From contig OX327712.1 of the NCBI GenBank assembly GCA_946807835.1, positions 18,742,001-18,806,000 of the forward strand: a stretch of DNA of 64,000 nt. Reading direction: 5' to 3'. The translations under genes and the position numbers were made by a program. This document shows, one piece after another, positions 23,238 through 35,291 of the stretch. The stretch is from Ailanthus altissimus. Lineage: Eukaryota; Streptophyta; Magnoliopsida; Sapindales; Simaroubaceae. The notes below the pieces were generated by a model. That model saw only the letters and a program-made list of their open reading frames with translations. It made no database searches and was not told where the DNA came from. Positions within the stretch are counted from its first letter, which is position 1; each line of letters opens with the position of its first letter.

Positions 23238-23242
23238 ATTAT
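23238..23242. other. Target site duplication, right copy (ATTAT)
   Basis: ATTAT directly after the CCAACA end of the 3' LTR, matching 13905-13909. Confidence 0.92.
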
Positions 23243-23784
23243 ATCATAAGACCCGAGCCCATCTAGGGTATGAATTTCTAAACAAGACCTGAACATGCTC
23301 AGGGTGGGGGTTGAACTTCTACCTCACATAACTTAAGCGCATCTAAGACTGAACGAAAAATGGGTAATGATAAGAAAAACTATCCTCTCTTATAAACGCC
23401 ACGAATTTTGAACCCGTCCAAGGTTGGAAAAGGCTAAGGGAAGTGAGCAATATTAAAATACCCAGGCCTAAGAGTACTTATTGGGGTGCTTGACATCAAC
23501 TAAACTCAAACCCCCGTGTACTAATAAGGGTGCTTGACATTAAAACCCAGGCCCCCAGATAATAATAGGAGTGCTTGACATTAAAAACCTAGGCCCCCCA
23601 GGTATTAATATAGGTGTTCACCATCAACCAGTGCACGACTTACACTACCTGAACACCTTAAAGATAGACTTAAAATTCGAGGGTAAAATCTTTTAGTCTA
23701 AACTAAAATAAAGTTTTCATTATCAACAGGTTAATACTAATAACTGAGTAATCTTTGTTTCTCTTGAATTTTGGGGTCAACCTA
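23243..23784 (+). repeat. Degenerate minisatellite, right part
   Basis: Continuation of the array at 13130-13904. It opens with AGACCCGAGCCCATCTAGGG-like units, then has units of about 50 bp with AGGCCCCCAG and GGTGCTTGACATTAAAA (23480-23640). No gene seen. Confidence 0.65.
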
Positions 23785-24240
23785 AATCTTAAAAAAAAAG
23801 GGTTATCATCATTTTAAGGAAACCTAATTAAATCAGGAAATCAATGAGAAAATTATTATCTCTAAAATCATGAAATTGATGAAGAAATTATCATCCCTTA
23901 AATTATGAGACTGATGAAGGATCAAATAACTTATTAAAAGGACTATACTACTAAGCCTTACAACAACTATAAAAGGAGGTCATCTTAATAAACCAAGAGC
24001 CAAATTTTATGGACGATATCTCTACATAATTTTTTTTCCTCCCCTCCTATTATTTCTTCACTGTAATAGTCATGATACCTTATACTGCTATTATAAATTA
24101 ATTATTAAATAGTGAATCTGAGTGAGTCCATCAAACTCGATAGTGCATATATTTTGTGTTCTTTTATTTCTTTATCTTTACTTTATTAGTCTTAACCAAA
24201 TTATTTTTAACGAAATATAAATTTAACTCGTTTACTTGAG
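23785..24240 (+). repeat. Dispersed repeat, copy 2 (partner 10650-11050)
   Basis: Aligns with 10650-11050 as described there, with extra sequence near 23870-23990. It follows the minisatellite directly, so array and repeat may be parts of one older element. Confidence 0.55.
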
Positions 24241-24246
24241 AATGTT

Positions 24247-24250
<4 letters not shown>

Positions 24251-24280
<30 letters not shown>
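24251..24280. repeat. (AT)15 microsatellite
   Basis: Uninterrupted AT dinucleotide run of 30 bases. Confidence 0.95.
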
Positions 24281-24285
<5 letters not shown>

Positions 24286-24435
24286 AATCAAAATTTTTAA
24301 CTCTCCATCTTTTAAAGACTACAAATATTAAGACGTGGGGAAAGAAACTTATAATTGCAAATTAATCTCCTAAAAAATATTAGTGCTTATAGAATTTCTC
24401 TTATACCTTTAACATAGAAGAAAATAATTTAAAAT

Positions 24436-25320
24436 AACGAACAAAATCCTTCTTTTTATGCCAAAATTTCCACATTTGAACTTGATTTCAAAATTGTTTT
24501 TTGGATTGAAATGGAATAATTCAATTTGACGGATGACCAACTGGATTTACTGGATTGTTATATGCATGCAATAAAGACTCAATCATGTAATAGAGTGATG
24601 TTCTCCCACATGACAATCCATATTTATATTACCAACATTTTGAACACCATCATAATTTCCTTCCACATTATCAGTGTTTACAACACCATCACAGTTCTCT
24701 TCCATATTTTTAACATTTTCAATGTCATCACTATCGTAGTGTGTATAAGCTAGGTTTTCATTAAACATTATAAGGGAAAAATGATGATAGTCATTCATTG
24801 TGTTTAAGGGAACCACTGTTGAAATTATTAGGGATGCGTAGTTCACTTGGTTGCTATCGGTAACTAACATAATTTAAAATAACCAAAAAATTCCTTCTTT
24901 TTATGCCAAAATTTCCACATTTCAATTTGATTTCCAATTTTTTTTTGACTGAAATGAAACAATTCAATTTGACAGGTGTCCAACCGATTTTACTAGATCG
25001 TTGTATGCATACAATAAAGACTCAATTATGTAATAGGTCGACGTTCTCCCATATGACAATTCACTTCTACATTACCAACATTTCCAACACCATCACAATT
25101 CCCTTCCACATTATCAACACTTCTAACGTCATCACAGTTCTCTTCCATATCTCTAGTATTTTCAATGTCATCATTATCGTAGTGTGTATAAGTTAGGTCT
25201 TTATTAAATATTATAGAAAAAAATTAATGATAGCCATTCATTGTGTTTGAGGGAGCCACTATTGAAATTGTTGGAATGTGCAATTTACTTGGTTATTACC
25301 GTTGGCTAACATAAAATGAG
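24436..25320 (-). pseudogene. Tandemly duplicated MULE transposase N-terminal fragment
   Basis: Two direct copies of about 445 bp (the CCTTCTTTTTATGCC start lies at 24448 and 24893). On the minus strand 24870-24583 reads an open 95-residue segment whose part around DYHHFSLIMFNENLAYTHYD resembles DYHYSYLMFNKQPNYTYY in the transposase N-terminal region at 52129-51698. The rest is Asp/Glu/Asn-rich, as is usual for that region. Each unit begins with about 60 bases resembling the threonine aldolase 5' region (8150-8210 and 45465-45530). This is a broken MULE-derived segment, possibly chimeric with aldolase upstream DNA. Confidence 0.6.
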
Positions 25321-25534
25321 TATGAATGAGTGGTGAGTTCTAACTGGGGGCTGTGCATTCTTTTCACAAACGGGAACTCTAGGAACTACTGTTACAATTA
25401 GAGGGTAATACGATCTTCTGTTAGCCTCCAAAAAAGAATCGAATATCACTATCATTTCTAATCTCAAAATGTTTTAACTTATACCTTATTTCATCAAATT
25501 GGTTTTCAAAGTCACCTTATACTTCATATTGTCA

Positions 25535-25620
25535 ACTCCCATGGCATAACATCTTATACTTCACACAATAACTCCCATGGCATAACATCTTATACTTCAC
25601 ACAATAACTCCCATGGCATA
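25535..25620 (+). repeat. 36-bp tandem repeat
   Basis: ACTCCCATGGCATAA recurs at 25535, 25571 and 25607, with CATCTTATACTTCACACAAT between; two full units and a partial third. Confidence 0.93.
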
Positions 25621-25639
25621 ATCAACATAACTCTATTTT

Positions 25640-26365
25640 TCATTACTAAAACTCTCGCACTTTCATCCAAAATAAATAACAATTGCATTATATTCCATAG
25701 GACTTGAAACAAAAAAAAAATTATTAAAAAAATCATTCAAAAAAAAATTCAAAAATCATGATTCAAAAAAACCTAGCGAAATTGCAATGCCGGAGATGTG
25801 AGATATGCAAACGCATAGATGGTTGTATCTCAGGTCTGAGACGTGATGGCCGAGATGTATAGTCGCATCTCGGCCCTGCATCACTAATACAGTCCCTGCA
25901 TACAACTCCTTTTTTTTTCCAGATTTTTTTGCCATTTTATTTTTCTCCCATTCAATCTTATTTTTCTTCTAAACTTCACCATTATACACTACAATTGTAT
26001 TTCTATATGTGTTCATTTCAAAACAACTATAACTTCTAACAAATCTAATATTATGAATATATATGACAGAATATACATAATACGAAAGAAATATTTCTTA
26101 CCCGAGGATGTTTTATACCTTCAAGTCAACTAATCTCGACTTCTTAATATTGAAATGTGTTTTTAGAGATGAATTAACTCAAATCAAATTTGCATTTGTT
26201 GGATTTGGGTTCAAATAATTTTTTTAACACTATATTATGCAAACGAGGGCAAATATATCCATTTACAGTTAAATTGGCTAATAAAGAATAGAGAATTGAA
26301 AGGTGGCTAAAAAAACAATATTTATAAAATTTTGGGGCTTTTTGTAAAAATTTCTCTATGGTAAG
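25640..26365. mobile_element. Probable MULE terminal region (right arm)
   Basis: An A-rich stretch, then a GC-richer block near 25785-25890 containing GAGATG/CATCTC arms (CGAGATGTATAGTCGCATCTCG), then AT-rich sequence ending in GGGGCTTTTTGTAAAAATTTCTC. This order matches the right arm of the MULE at 45865-52980, and it lies just upstream, in transposase sense, of the transposase fragment. No left arm or target duplication was found. Confidence 0.4.
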
Positions 26366-26996
26366 TATTTAACATATTAATGTTTTTCTAAAAAATAAAT
26401 TCGGTGTTTACTCTTTTATTTTGTCAAATTCATTTTTCCTTTTAAGCCAAGAAACAACTCATTAAATTATCCACATTTTAAAAGGATTAAGGGTCAAGTA
26501 AGAAATCTTAACCTAGTATATAACTTTAACCTTATAAAAACGTTTTTTTTTTAAAAAAAAAGACAACACTAGTCATCATACTTCACTTCCTTCACATGCA
26601 ACATCCTTTTATTCTCCCTTAGTATTTTGCTTCAACAACACTCATAACTTAGAAGCTTTGCACAAATTTTAGTATCTATAACACTAAAAAACAGTGCATA
26701 AAAACCCTAATCTTATCCCGCACGCAAAGTAATAATACCAAATAAAGCCAAAACACTTGTAATAGTCTCCTAACACTTTCTTGTACCTCTCACATTTTAA
26801 GATTAAATTTATTTGGATAATAAGCTTCAGGTGCAATACTGTCAGAGTAAATTCACAATATTGAATCTCTTAAACTCTAAGAGCTCTTCAAGGATATGGT
26901 GGGCCTTACGTTCGAACTCAACTAAAGTGAAGAGTCTGAGATTCAACATTCAAACCTAGACCAACTTATTCTTATAGCCAACCACATCATTGCAAT
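26366..26996. other. Noncoding stretch, nothing recognised
   Basis: AT-rich DNA without a gene or a repeat partner I can see. Confidence 0.45.
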
Positions 26997-29369
26997 TGTT
27001 GGTGTTGTGTACGCGTATGTAGTGCAACGAATGAATGTGTACATAATTAAAAAAATTTAATAATAATATATCACATATGCAACAATAGAATTAATACACA
27101 TTAAATAATCTTATTACACTAATGAAATTAATAGACTCACACTCGAAGCGTACTTTAAACAATTCTAGTTGAGAATATGGTGAATTTTCTCAAGTTAAAA
27201 TAGTAATTTTCTATTTAAAAATTATTTAAAATAACTCTTTCTTCTGATTTATTTATGTCTCTTGAATTGAAAATATTTAATTACATTCGACCATATCAAT
27301 TCATTTCCATTTCTATTGAATTCATAATTCACACTCTAAGTAATAAAAAATTCTACCAATTTATAGATAAATTTTGCCTCATAACTAGCCAATTATATAA
27401 TTTGAATATGCCAAGTGTTGAAGCGTTGACTAGGCATTAAGCTGACAAGGCATTCTCAATGCTTAGTTAATACTTCAACATAGGTGGCAAAATACTGAAA
27501 AAATTGGTTGCAAAATGTGACCAACTCTTGCTATTTTAAATTGAATCTAATTTAATTAAAAAGAGTTGATTTGCTTTTTTTTTTCCCAATGAATTAAGAA
27601 TAAATTGCCTATGCCAACACATTCAATCATTAGAAAAGGGACACATGTCTTTTGTTAATAATATAAAATCACATACCGGTTATTCAAATTCGGCAAAAAA
27701 GCAAATTTTACTTTTGATTTAAAAGCTTTCTTCCTGACCAATCAAATAAAAATATATAGCATTTATCTTTTAAATAAACCAATAACATTAAAACAAATGG
27801 CAATGAATTGATAAATTAAAGAATCAAATTCGTTTGATTTGATTAATAGTCAAATAAAAAATATATATAATGAAACAATAATTATTTTATTATTATATTT
27901 ATCAATACTCAATTTATTACCTATACACTAAATAGATAAAAGTGTCAAGTCTCACTTGATACAATTTTAAGTTTAACACTTAAACCTTAACTACTCTCCG
28001 AAAGATCCTGAAATAAATAAATGACTGATTAATTTAATTTAAATAAAACAACAATTGTTTCATTTAAATAGTAACTATATATCTATCAATGTCCAATTTA
28101 GTTCCCATGTAAATTATTGGTACAAATTGAGACATATACTAGGTAGATAAAAGTGTCAAGTCTCACTTGGTACGACTTTAGGTTTAACACTTAAACCTTA
28201 ACTACTCGTTGAGAGATTATGAAATAAATTCATATTTTTTAAAAACTTCTTAGATCAAATAATTCGATCTAGTGCGCTACCCACGTGCTCAACGCGTACA
28301 CTTCATTTATTGGGACTCCTTAGACTCACACCCATTTTATCTCACGAAATACTTTTGTAAGTCCATAACCGATGCCCTACACATATACATTATGAATAAT
28401 ACAAAATAGCGAGTTAAACCATACAAGTTGAGGTTAATCTATATTTGTACAATCCTTCTGTTATTAATATCTTGGAAGAGCGGAGATATAGATTAACACT
28501 GCCAAGTCCTTTATTGCTCAACTATAAACTTATCTCTTTGATTCGTATTCTAATAAACATTATGCGCAAACTCATTTGCGATATTATTTATACCATAGGA
28601 AACTCTTTTTCGGGTTGAATACTTATGACTATAAGACTTCATGGAACACAACCTTAGAACATTTGGATATTTAACTCACCCATATGAGCTGACAGATCCT
28701 ATGTCTACACTCATTGGACTCCATAAGTATCGGATTATACCTAGCGACACCCAGCGATCAGACCATGAAAGGTCTTTGTGTGGAACCTAAGTATGGTGAA
28801 TCATTCATAACCCATCTGGTGCTCAAGTTAAGGGATCACGAATACTACTTAACTCGAGAAGACCATCAATTAACGAATTTATGAGATATCTATTAGAGGT
28901 CTTCATTGAGTCTGTTCAGTATCCAGTCCTCACTGAATACCTGTATATCTATATGAGCTTCAACTAAGCTCATGGTCTGTTAAGATTAACCATCTGGACA
29001 ATCCAGATATAGATATACTTTGATCCATATTAATCAGTTTTACTCAACAAACCCTACATTGGTGGAAATAGATCAGGAACATATAATTCGAAAACATACT
29101 TGCATAATAACATTTTCTAGCAACTCTTGCAACTATTTAAAACTGTGTCATTGTTAGTATATTCCTCGGTCTTTGTCCTATTTCAGACAAGGTTCTAACT
29201 CTTTAGACCTGATCTGAACTCTTTCAGATTAATATAATGTCTGAAATGTTACAAGCATCTTACCTAATAAAAATAATTAGTGATTTAATAAAATATTTAT
29301 TTATTGCATAAGTATGAAAATGCAATATTCTTATAAAACTAGGATGGCACATGAGCACAAATTCCAACA
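26997..29369 (-). repeat. Solo LTR, minus orientation
   Basis: On the minus strand it starts TGTTGGAATTTGTGCTCATG at 29369 and ends at 26997. It matches the solo LTR at 37813-40075 along its length, and more distantly the LTR of the element at 13910-23237 (for example the ACCATGAAAGGTC block near 28762). Flanking pentamers are GCAAT (26992-26996) and GTAAT (29370-29374), an imperfect five-base target duplication that suggests an older insertion. There is no PBS, internal region or second LTR next to it. Inside lies a repeat of about 212 bp (TAAAAGTGTCAAGTCTCACT near 27937 and 28149). Confidence 0.82.
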
Positions 29370-29374
29370 GTAAT

Positions 29375-30445
29375 ATCACTACAACTAGTAGTACTATACT
29401 ATGTAGCAGTTGTAATATTTAATCCAAACAATCTTTACAATAAATAGTATTCAAACCCTAAACTACACGAGAGCAAACCATAAGCCTTTTATTCGAACAA
29501 CCACTTGTGGGGATATTGAATTTGGAATTTGTTTAGGTTGGCGATAATAACATTTAATAGAACTATAATGGCGGCTTTAATTTTCAAAATTGTTTGGAAG
29601 AGTACTTGTGCTCTCAATACAAGGTTGAAATATCAAGCAATAAAAAAAGAAACTAGCTGTTACTAAAGCACATGCATGATAAGAATAAGTATGTTTTGGT
29701 ACTTAAGAAAAGGAAAAATAAATCTTATCTTACCTTTGAACATATTTTTATCTGTTATACATTATATAGTTAATAAGAAAAATATTAATGACGTCTCTTT
29801 AAATATTTTTTTTCTAAACATTTCCTTATTCTATAAAGAAAAAAGAGAGTAGAACATTGTCCAATTAGAACGATGCCTTTAATAATGGATCACACTTGAG
29901 TGCTTACCATTATAGGAAGCATTTTCCCTAAGAGTACCTCTCCGATTTAGAGATCGAGGATTAAGCTTTGATGGAAATTAGGATAATTTATTACTTCTTT
30001 TGAAGTGGGGATGTTTTTCTCTTGAAGTGGGGGTCGATATTTGGATGTGCGTCAGTACAGAAGTGAAATTTTATCTCGATTGAATAAAGTCTAGGCACGG
30101 AATAATGTGAAATTAAAATCTTATCTCAATTATAATAGAGTCTTGTCATTATTTCAACAACTTTAGTGTATCTAATTACTAATGATATTACAACAATAAT
30201 ATTGAAAGCAACTCAAAGAGTTTAAAAATATTACTCTTGATATTATAAGTGGGTTTGTAAAGGTGATAGATAATATCAATTAATAGAATAGTCTTTGATA
30301 TTTTAAATTAATGACGAGCATTCACCAATGACAAGAAAATCTTCTACTACATTTAAAAGAAAGGGATTAATACAAAGGGAGACATCACTGCCCACCAAAA
30401 TTTACAAAAAATTTTGCTCTCATTGAAGAGAAAAAAAGTCTCATA
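29375..30445. other. Noncoding stretch, nothing recognised
   Basis: No convincing gene, RNA or repeat partner between the solo LTR and the small copia element. Confidence 0.45.
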
Positions 30446-30957
30446 TGTTGAAAATATGATTCAAAATTGTGGTTTTTGGTAAAAAAAAGGTGGCTGAATT
30501 TAGTCCATTTTTGGGGCTATTTGGTGTAACCATTAATGATCAAATTGGTGCAGTCATGGATGATCAAAATGTCTACAATAATAGTTAGTTGGTGCAGCTA
30601 TTGAAAACCAAAAAGATTGCTAGTCGATGCAACCATTGAGGACCTAAAAATAACTAGTTGGTGCAGCTTTTGTTGATAAAAAAAAATTGCATTTTTGTGT
30701 ATAAATAGGCTGGTTCTGGTACAATCTTTAAACACCCATATCTCTTGGTTTACAAAATTATTTTTAGAGATTCTTATTGCTATAAAATCCTTGTAATCAC
30801 TAGATCAAATAATAAGTTAGGATCCCATGATCCACTGTGGATATAAGTATTTGTTGCCGAACCACATAAAGTTATTGTGCCTTGTGTGTGATTGTTTATC
30901 TATTGTAGGAGTGATCTTTTCAATTATTGTTTACTTGTAATTCATTGGCTCTCAACA
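30446..30957 (+). repeat. 5' LTR of the small copia element
   Basis: 512 bp, TGTTGAAAAT to CTCAACA. It carries repeated TTGGTGCAGC units (four or five variants between 30550 and 30670), a TATA-like TATAAATAGG near 30701, and a region rich in GTAATC and TTGTAATTC near the end. Confidence 0.85.
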
Positions 30958-31188
30958 AGTGGTATTAGAGTATTCAGGTTAAGATATTTTATTCATGAAG
31001 TACTATTTATGAGCGTGTAACTGTTCATGTATACAGAATTATTCATGTATACGGTACTGTTCACAATGAAATAGTGGGAGCCTGGTTGAGATATAGATTA
31101 CAAAGCATAGGTTACAGAGTTAGATTGCAGAGTATAAGTTATTCAATTATGATGACTCACAAGTATGAAGTTGAGAAGTTCAATGGGC

Positions 31189-31830
31189 AGAATGATTTCA
31201 ATTTATGAAAAATAAAGGTTGTTGGTAAGTCAAGGGTTAGATTCAGCCCGTAAGGAGACTCAAGAAATAACTAGCGAAAAGAAGAAGCCTGCCACATCTA
31301 GTTCTGAATCTGATCATGCAACTGTTCAGAAGAAAGCCTATAGCACTATAGTTCTGTCCTCAAGTGATGACATTCTGAGAAAGGTAACTGGAGACAAGAT
31401 TGCAATTGGTATTTGAAAGAAACTAGATGAATTATACATGACGAAGTCTTTGGTGAATCGTCTGTATATCAAGAAGAAGTTATATTTGTTGTCTATGGTT
31501 GAAGGAACTTATATTAAAGACTACATTGATATTTTCAGCAAGATTATTATAGATCTTGAGATGATTGACATCAAAATAAAAGATGAAGACAAGACAATCA
31601 TCTTATTGTTTTATCTACCTTCATGTTATAAGCACTTCATAAATACACTTATGTATGACAGAGAGACTTTAACTACGTCTGATGTTAAAGTCTCGTTGAA
31701 CTCAAAAGAATTGAAAAAAATATTAGAGCCTAATAGTGCAACAATTTTAACTGCAAGAGGAAATGATGGATATATAGAGATTGGAAGAACAATCAATAAA
31801 AGAAAAATCAAAGAATTGCTATCATTATAA
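31189..31830 (+). pseudogene. Copia gag remnant
   Basis: Two open segments (31219-31416 and 31438-31830) separated by a stop. The second reads MTKSLVNRLYIKKKLY, then IIIDLEMIDIKIKDEDKTII and LLFYLPSCYKHF, the pattern of plant copia gag (UBN2-type). The 31147-31200 stretch (TATGAAGTTGAGAAGTTCAA) looks like the gag N-terminus. Frameshifts break the gene. Confidence 0.8.
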
Positions 31831-32290
31831 GAAAGAATAGCACTTAATGAGGGATTGTCTAGGGATAAATGTAAACATAGGTAGAGACACTGCAATAGTC
31901 TGTAAGGATGACTATGAAATTAGAGAAACCTTGATAGCTTATGATGGAAAGTATTCAGGTGAGTGGATTCTTGATTCTGATTGTAGTTTTCATATGTGTC
32001 TTGATAGATCTTTATTTACCAATTATAGACCCATTAGAGGTGGTAAAGTTCTAATGGGTAATGATATGGCTTGTCAAATAATGGAGATTGGTAGTATAAA
32101 GATGAGATTGCATGATGGAAAAGTTAGAGAATTACTTAGTGTAAGATATGCTTCTAGTGTTAAAAAGAACTTGATATCCATAGGAGTACAATATCAAGTT
32201 GGGTGCTCATTCACAATTAGAAAAAGAAATACAGGAAGTGATTAAAGGATTCAGAATGATTATGAAGAGTAAGAAGCACAATGAGCTTTA
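31831..32290 (+). pseudogene. Copia zinc knuckle, protease and pre-integrase remnant
   Basis: A CYHYKKE-like zinc-knuckle stretch near 31815-31850 is followed by an open segment (31847-32245). This contains WILDSDCSFHM, where the retroviral-type protease active site is normally D-S-G; the glycine is replaced by aspartate. It then reads GGKVLMGNDMACQI and KNLISIG, typical of copia protease and pre-integrase. Homology stops after YVFHRDAV near 32315, and 32320-32723 carries no recognisable domain. Confidence 0.75.
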
Positions 32291-32723
32291 TGTGTTTCAT
32301 AGAGATGCTGTGTAAAAATCAACACGTGTTGTTGAAGCAGTGTAGTCCAAGTGTAATTCAACATAGGTTGTTGAGGGGATGTATTCCAAGAATTCCTTAG
32401 GATATGTTGTTGAGGAGGGGCATACTACGAGACAATATTGTAATACTCACCGGAGTGACAGGGGTTGAAAGAGAGTGTATAGTAAGGGTGCTGCTAGTAA
32501 GATTAAGCCGCCGATGTGTTGTGATAGTGTCAATAGTGATACTGAAAATCATAATATGAGGGTCGAAGGAAGATATATTCGTATCTTTAAAGATCGAAGT
32601 TACGAGCCCAGAATGAGTTACGTCTGTGTAAAGACTTAACTGTAGTTAATGCTAAGTAAATTGAGCATTGGTGTAGATGGATCCAGGAAAGCTTCTGAGT
32701 GATTTTGAATTAAGGAGGGGAAT

Positions 32724-33237
32724 TGTTGAAAATGTGATTCAAAATTGTGGTTTTTGGTAAGAAAAGATGGCTGAATTTAGTTTATTTTTGGAGCTGTTTG
32801 GTGTAGCCATTAATGACCAAATTGGTGCAATCATGAATGATCAAAATGTCTACAATAATAGCTAATTGGTGCAGCTATTAAAGACCAAAAATACTATTGG
32901 TCGGTGCAGCCATTGAAAACCCAAAGATAGCTAGTTGGTGCAGCTTTTGTTAACAAAAAATTTGCTATTTTATATATAAATAGGCTGGTTCTTGTGCAAT
33001 TTTTAGACACCCATATCTCTTAGGTTACAAAACTACTTTAAGAGATTCTTATTCCTATGAAATCCTTGTAATCACTAGATCAAAAAATAATAAAGAAGTT
33101 AGGATCCCATGATTCATCGTAAATGTAGGCATTTATTATCAAATCACATAAAGTTGTTGTGCCTTGTGTGATTATTTCTCTATAGTGCGAGTGATCTTTA
33201 TAATTCTTGTCTACTTGTAATTCATTGACTCCCACCA
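32724..33237 (+). repeat. 3' LTR of the small copia element
   Basis: About 514 bp, collinear with 30446-30957 with scattered substitutions; ends CCCACCA where the 5' LTR ends CTCAACA. Confidence 0.83.
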
Positions 33238-33809
33238 CTATAAAGGAAAACAACAACCCACCTCCTAGGCATGCAGGAGGTGAGAATCGATGGAAAGCTT
33301 TTGAATTATAAGCCTTATTTATAACGAGCATGATATGTAACAAACATTGAAGAGGCAAGAAATTTATCAATTTTTTTTTTCATCAAATGCAGCAGAATTC
33401 TCTACTATTTGCTCCCCAGTTATAAGATTTGAGTTATGAGCTCTTGGACTATAATTTGCTGGCAAATCAGTAATATATGGGATATTTACCATTCCGCATA
33501 CAAATACAATTGTTGAGCATTTTTGCAATATTATGCCTTCTGCCCAGTGAAATCCATTTATGGCAACACAGGTTGCAAGATATATCAAAGCATATTTTCT
33601 TGATTTACTAGTATATGTCTAAAATGGCACCAGAGACATTGGGAAAATTAAGAACACGATGGAAAAGACAACTTCCGTGTAGTTTTATTACAGAAAGCAG
33701 TTACTGCCAAGATGGTTTTAACAATTTTTATGTCCTTAAAGTTTGAGCATTTGCCTGGAGCGTAAGGTAATGATTTATAAAGGAGTGAAAGAAGGCAGTT
33801 TCTCCCACT
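33238..33809 (-). other. Downstream flank of threonine aldolase copy A
   Basis: No gene. The part at 33355-33480 resembles 8990-9115 near copy C, so it belongs to the ancestral aldolase unit, probably 3' UTR and flank. Confidence 0.5.
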
Positions 33810-35291
33810 CTAGTTTCCGTTTTCTTCTGCTAGTCCAGCGAAAGCTTGCTGCAATATACAAGTAAAGAGAAATATAAGCAAACAACTTTTAGCTTTGGTT
33901 CAAGAAATCAGCAATTGAGGTGGAGATCAGTATGGTCTTAATAATCACCTGAATGCATGACAAAGTGAACTGCACGTCGCTTTCAGAAACTTGATGGTGG
34001 AAGACAACTCTAATTGTGAAAGGACAAAAACGAAATACCAGGATTAGCTTGATCTCTAATTTTGAAGTACTAACTTCATGAAATGCAATGTTTAGCATAC
34101 CGATGTAAAAAGATTAATGACTTGGTATAAATTTACTTCTTATAACGCTAGACACGAATAAGCTGTGATTGCCTAAACATCCTAACCATAGAATGGAAAG
34201 ATTATATTAACCAATCGTACAGTATACTGTACTTCAGATGACGTTTGAGTACTTAGACATAACTTGAATAGCTCTCTGGCATTACAAGTACACCATGTTC
34301 TTCCAATTTCTTGCATAGACTCTCTGCATTCACTTTTGAGCCCTCTACTATGTCAAAATATAGCTGGAAATTAACATAGGTCAAATACCGAACTTGTTAG
34401 AATTCTTTGAATAATGCTTCTAACAACAATATTAAGGATAATGACAAACAACAAAACAGAGAAATTGGCATGATTTAGTAATTCATCTCTTCTCTTGGTC
34501 GTGTATTAGGGAAACTAAAGACAGAACTACTCATTAAAGCCAAGTCAAATTCTATCCGGAACTTTTCAATCTTGAGTACATAGCAAACTAGCAACTTGTC
34601 ATGCTTTTGAACTTTTGCAAGAACAGCACTCACTATATTGGTCTCCACTGCATCCGCATCCACTCGCAATCCTTTAATTTGATTCAATCCTTCTGCAAAT
34701 CAAAAGTAACCAAAATTTATCCAATAATTTGCAGAATATGAGAAGGGAAAACACAATATTGATTCCTCCAACCAAAAAGATAGATTCATAAAATCAAGTA
34801 AATTAGTGAATGGGAATTATTTACCTGCCAACATTTTAGCTTTCTTGTGATCAGCCTCAAGCTTTCCAACATTTTCTTGTAAAGCAACCAAAGCAGCAGC
34901 ACAAAGGATACCAACCTGTCTCATCCCACCACCCAGGGTTTTCCGGAGCCTTCTAGCCCAAGGAGAAGAAAAGTTAAAGTTGGCAGTTAATTTTATTCAG
35001 AAAGAAGATAGTACTGTTGTCACTCTTGAATGCAAATTTTTTTATCATTACCTTGTTAATGAAGTCTGTGGAACCGACCATAATAGATCCAACTGGAGCA
35101 CCAAGTCCTTTCGACAAGCACACCTGGTTCAAAAAGAAGTGATATGCATGAAGAAAGTACAGTTTACTGCACTAATAGTTATCCAAGAAATGACCATAAA
35201 TGGTCCAGGTTTGTCGTATCAAGTATCCAAGTAATCTTACCGAAACAGAATCAGCAGCCTGCACAAGCCTATGAACAGGAACACCAAGTGC
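33810..35291 (-). CDS. Threonine aldolase copy A, exons 3-9
   Basis: Exon 3 (35291-35241, [17 protein letters not shown], donor GTAAGA). Exon 4 (35123-35052, [10 protein letters not shown] with the PLP lysine, donor GTAATG). Exon 5 (34957-34825, [15 protein letters not shown], donor GTAAAT, but preceded by GG rather than AG). Exon 6 (34692-34634, [19 protein letters not shown], donor GTGAGT). Exon 7 (34363 to about 34259, [20 protein letters not shown]). Exon 8 (about 34010-33949, [19 protein letters not shown]). Exon 9 (33848-33810, [12 protein letters not shown] and stop TAG). The introns are short and without inserts. Confidence 0.8.

Larger units (their letters stand above)
30446..33237 (+). 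mobile_element. Internally deleted copia-type retrotransposon
   Basis: About 2.8 kb with two similar LTRs (30446-30957 and 32724-33237), both starting TGTTGAAAAT. A PBS-like TGGTATTAGAG follows the 5' LTR at about 30960, and the polypurine tract AAGGAGGGGA precedes the 3' LTR. Only gag, the zinc-knuckle region and the protease remain; integrase, reverse transcriptase and RNase H are absent. The LTRs differ at many sites, so the insertion is old. Flanks TCATA and CTATA do not match well enough to call a target duplication. Confidence 0.85.
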
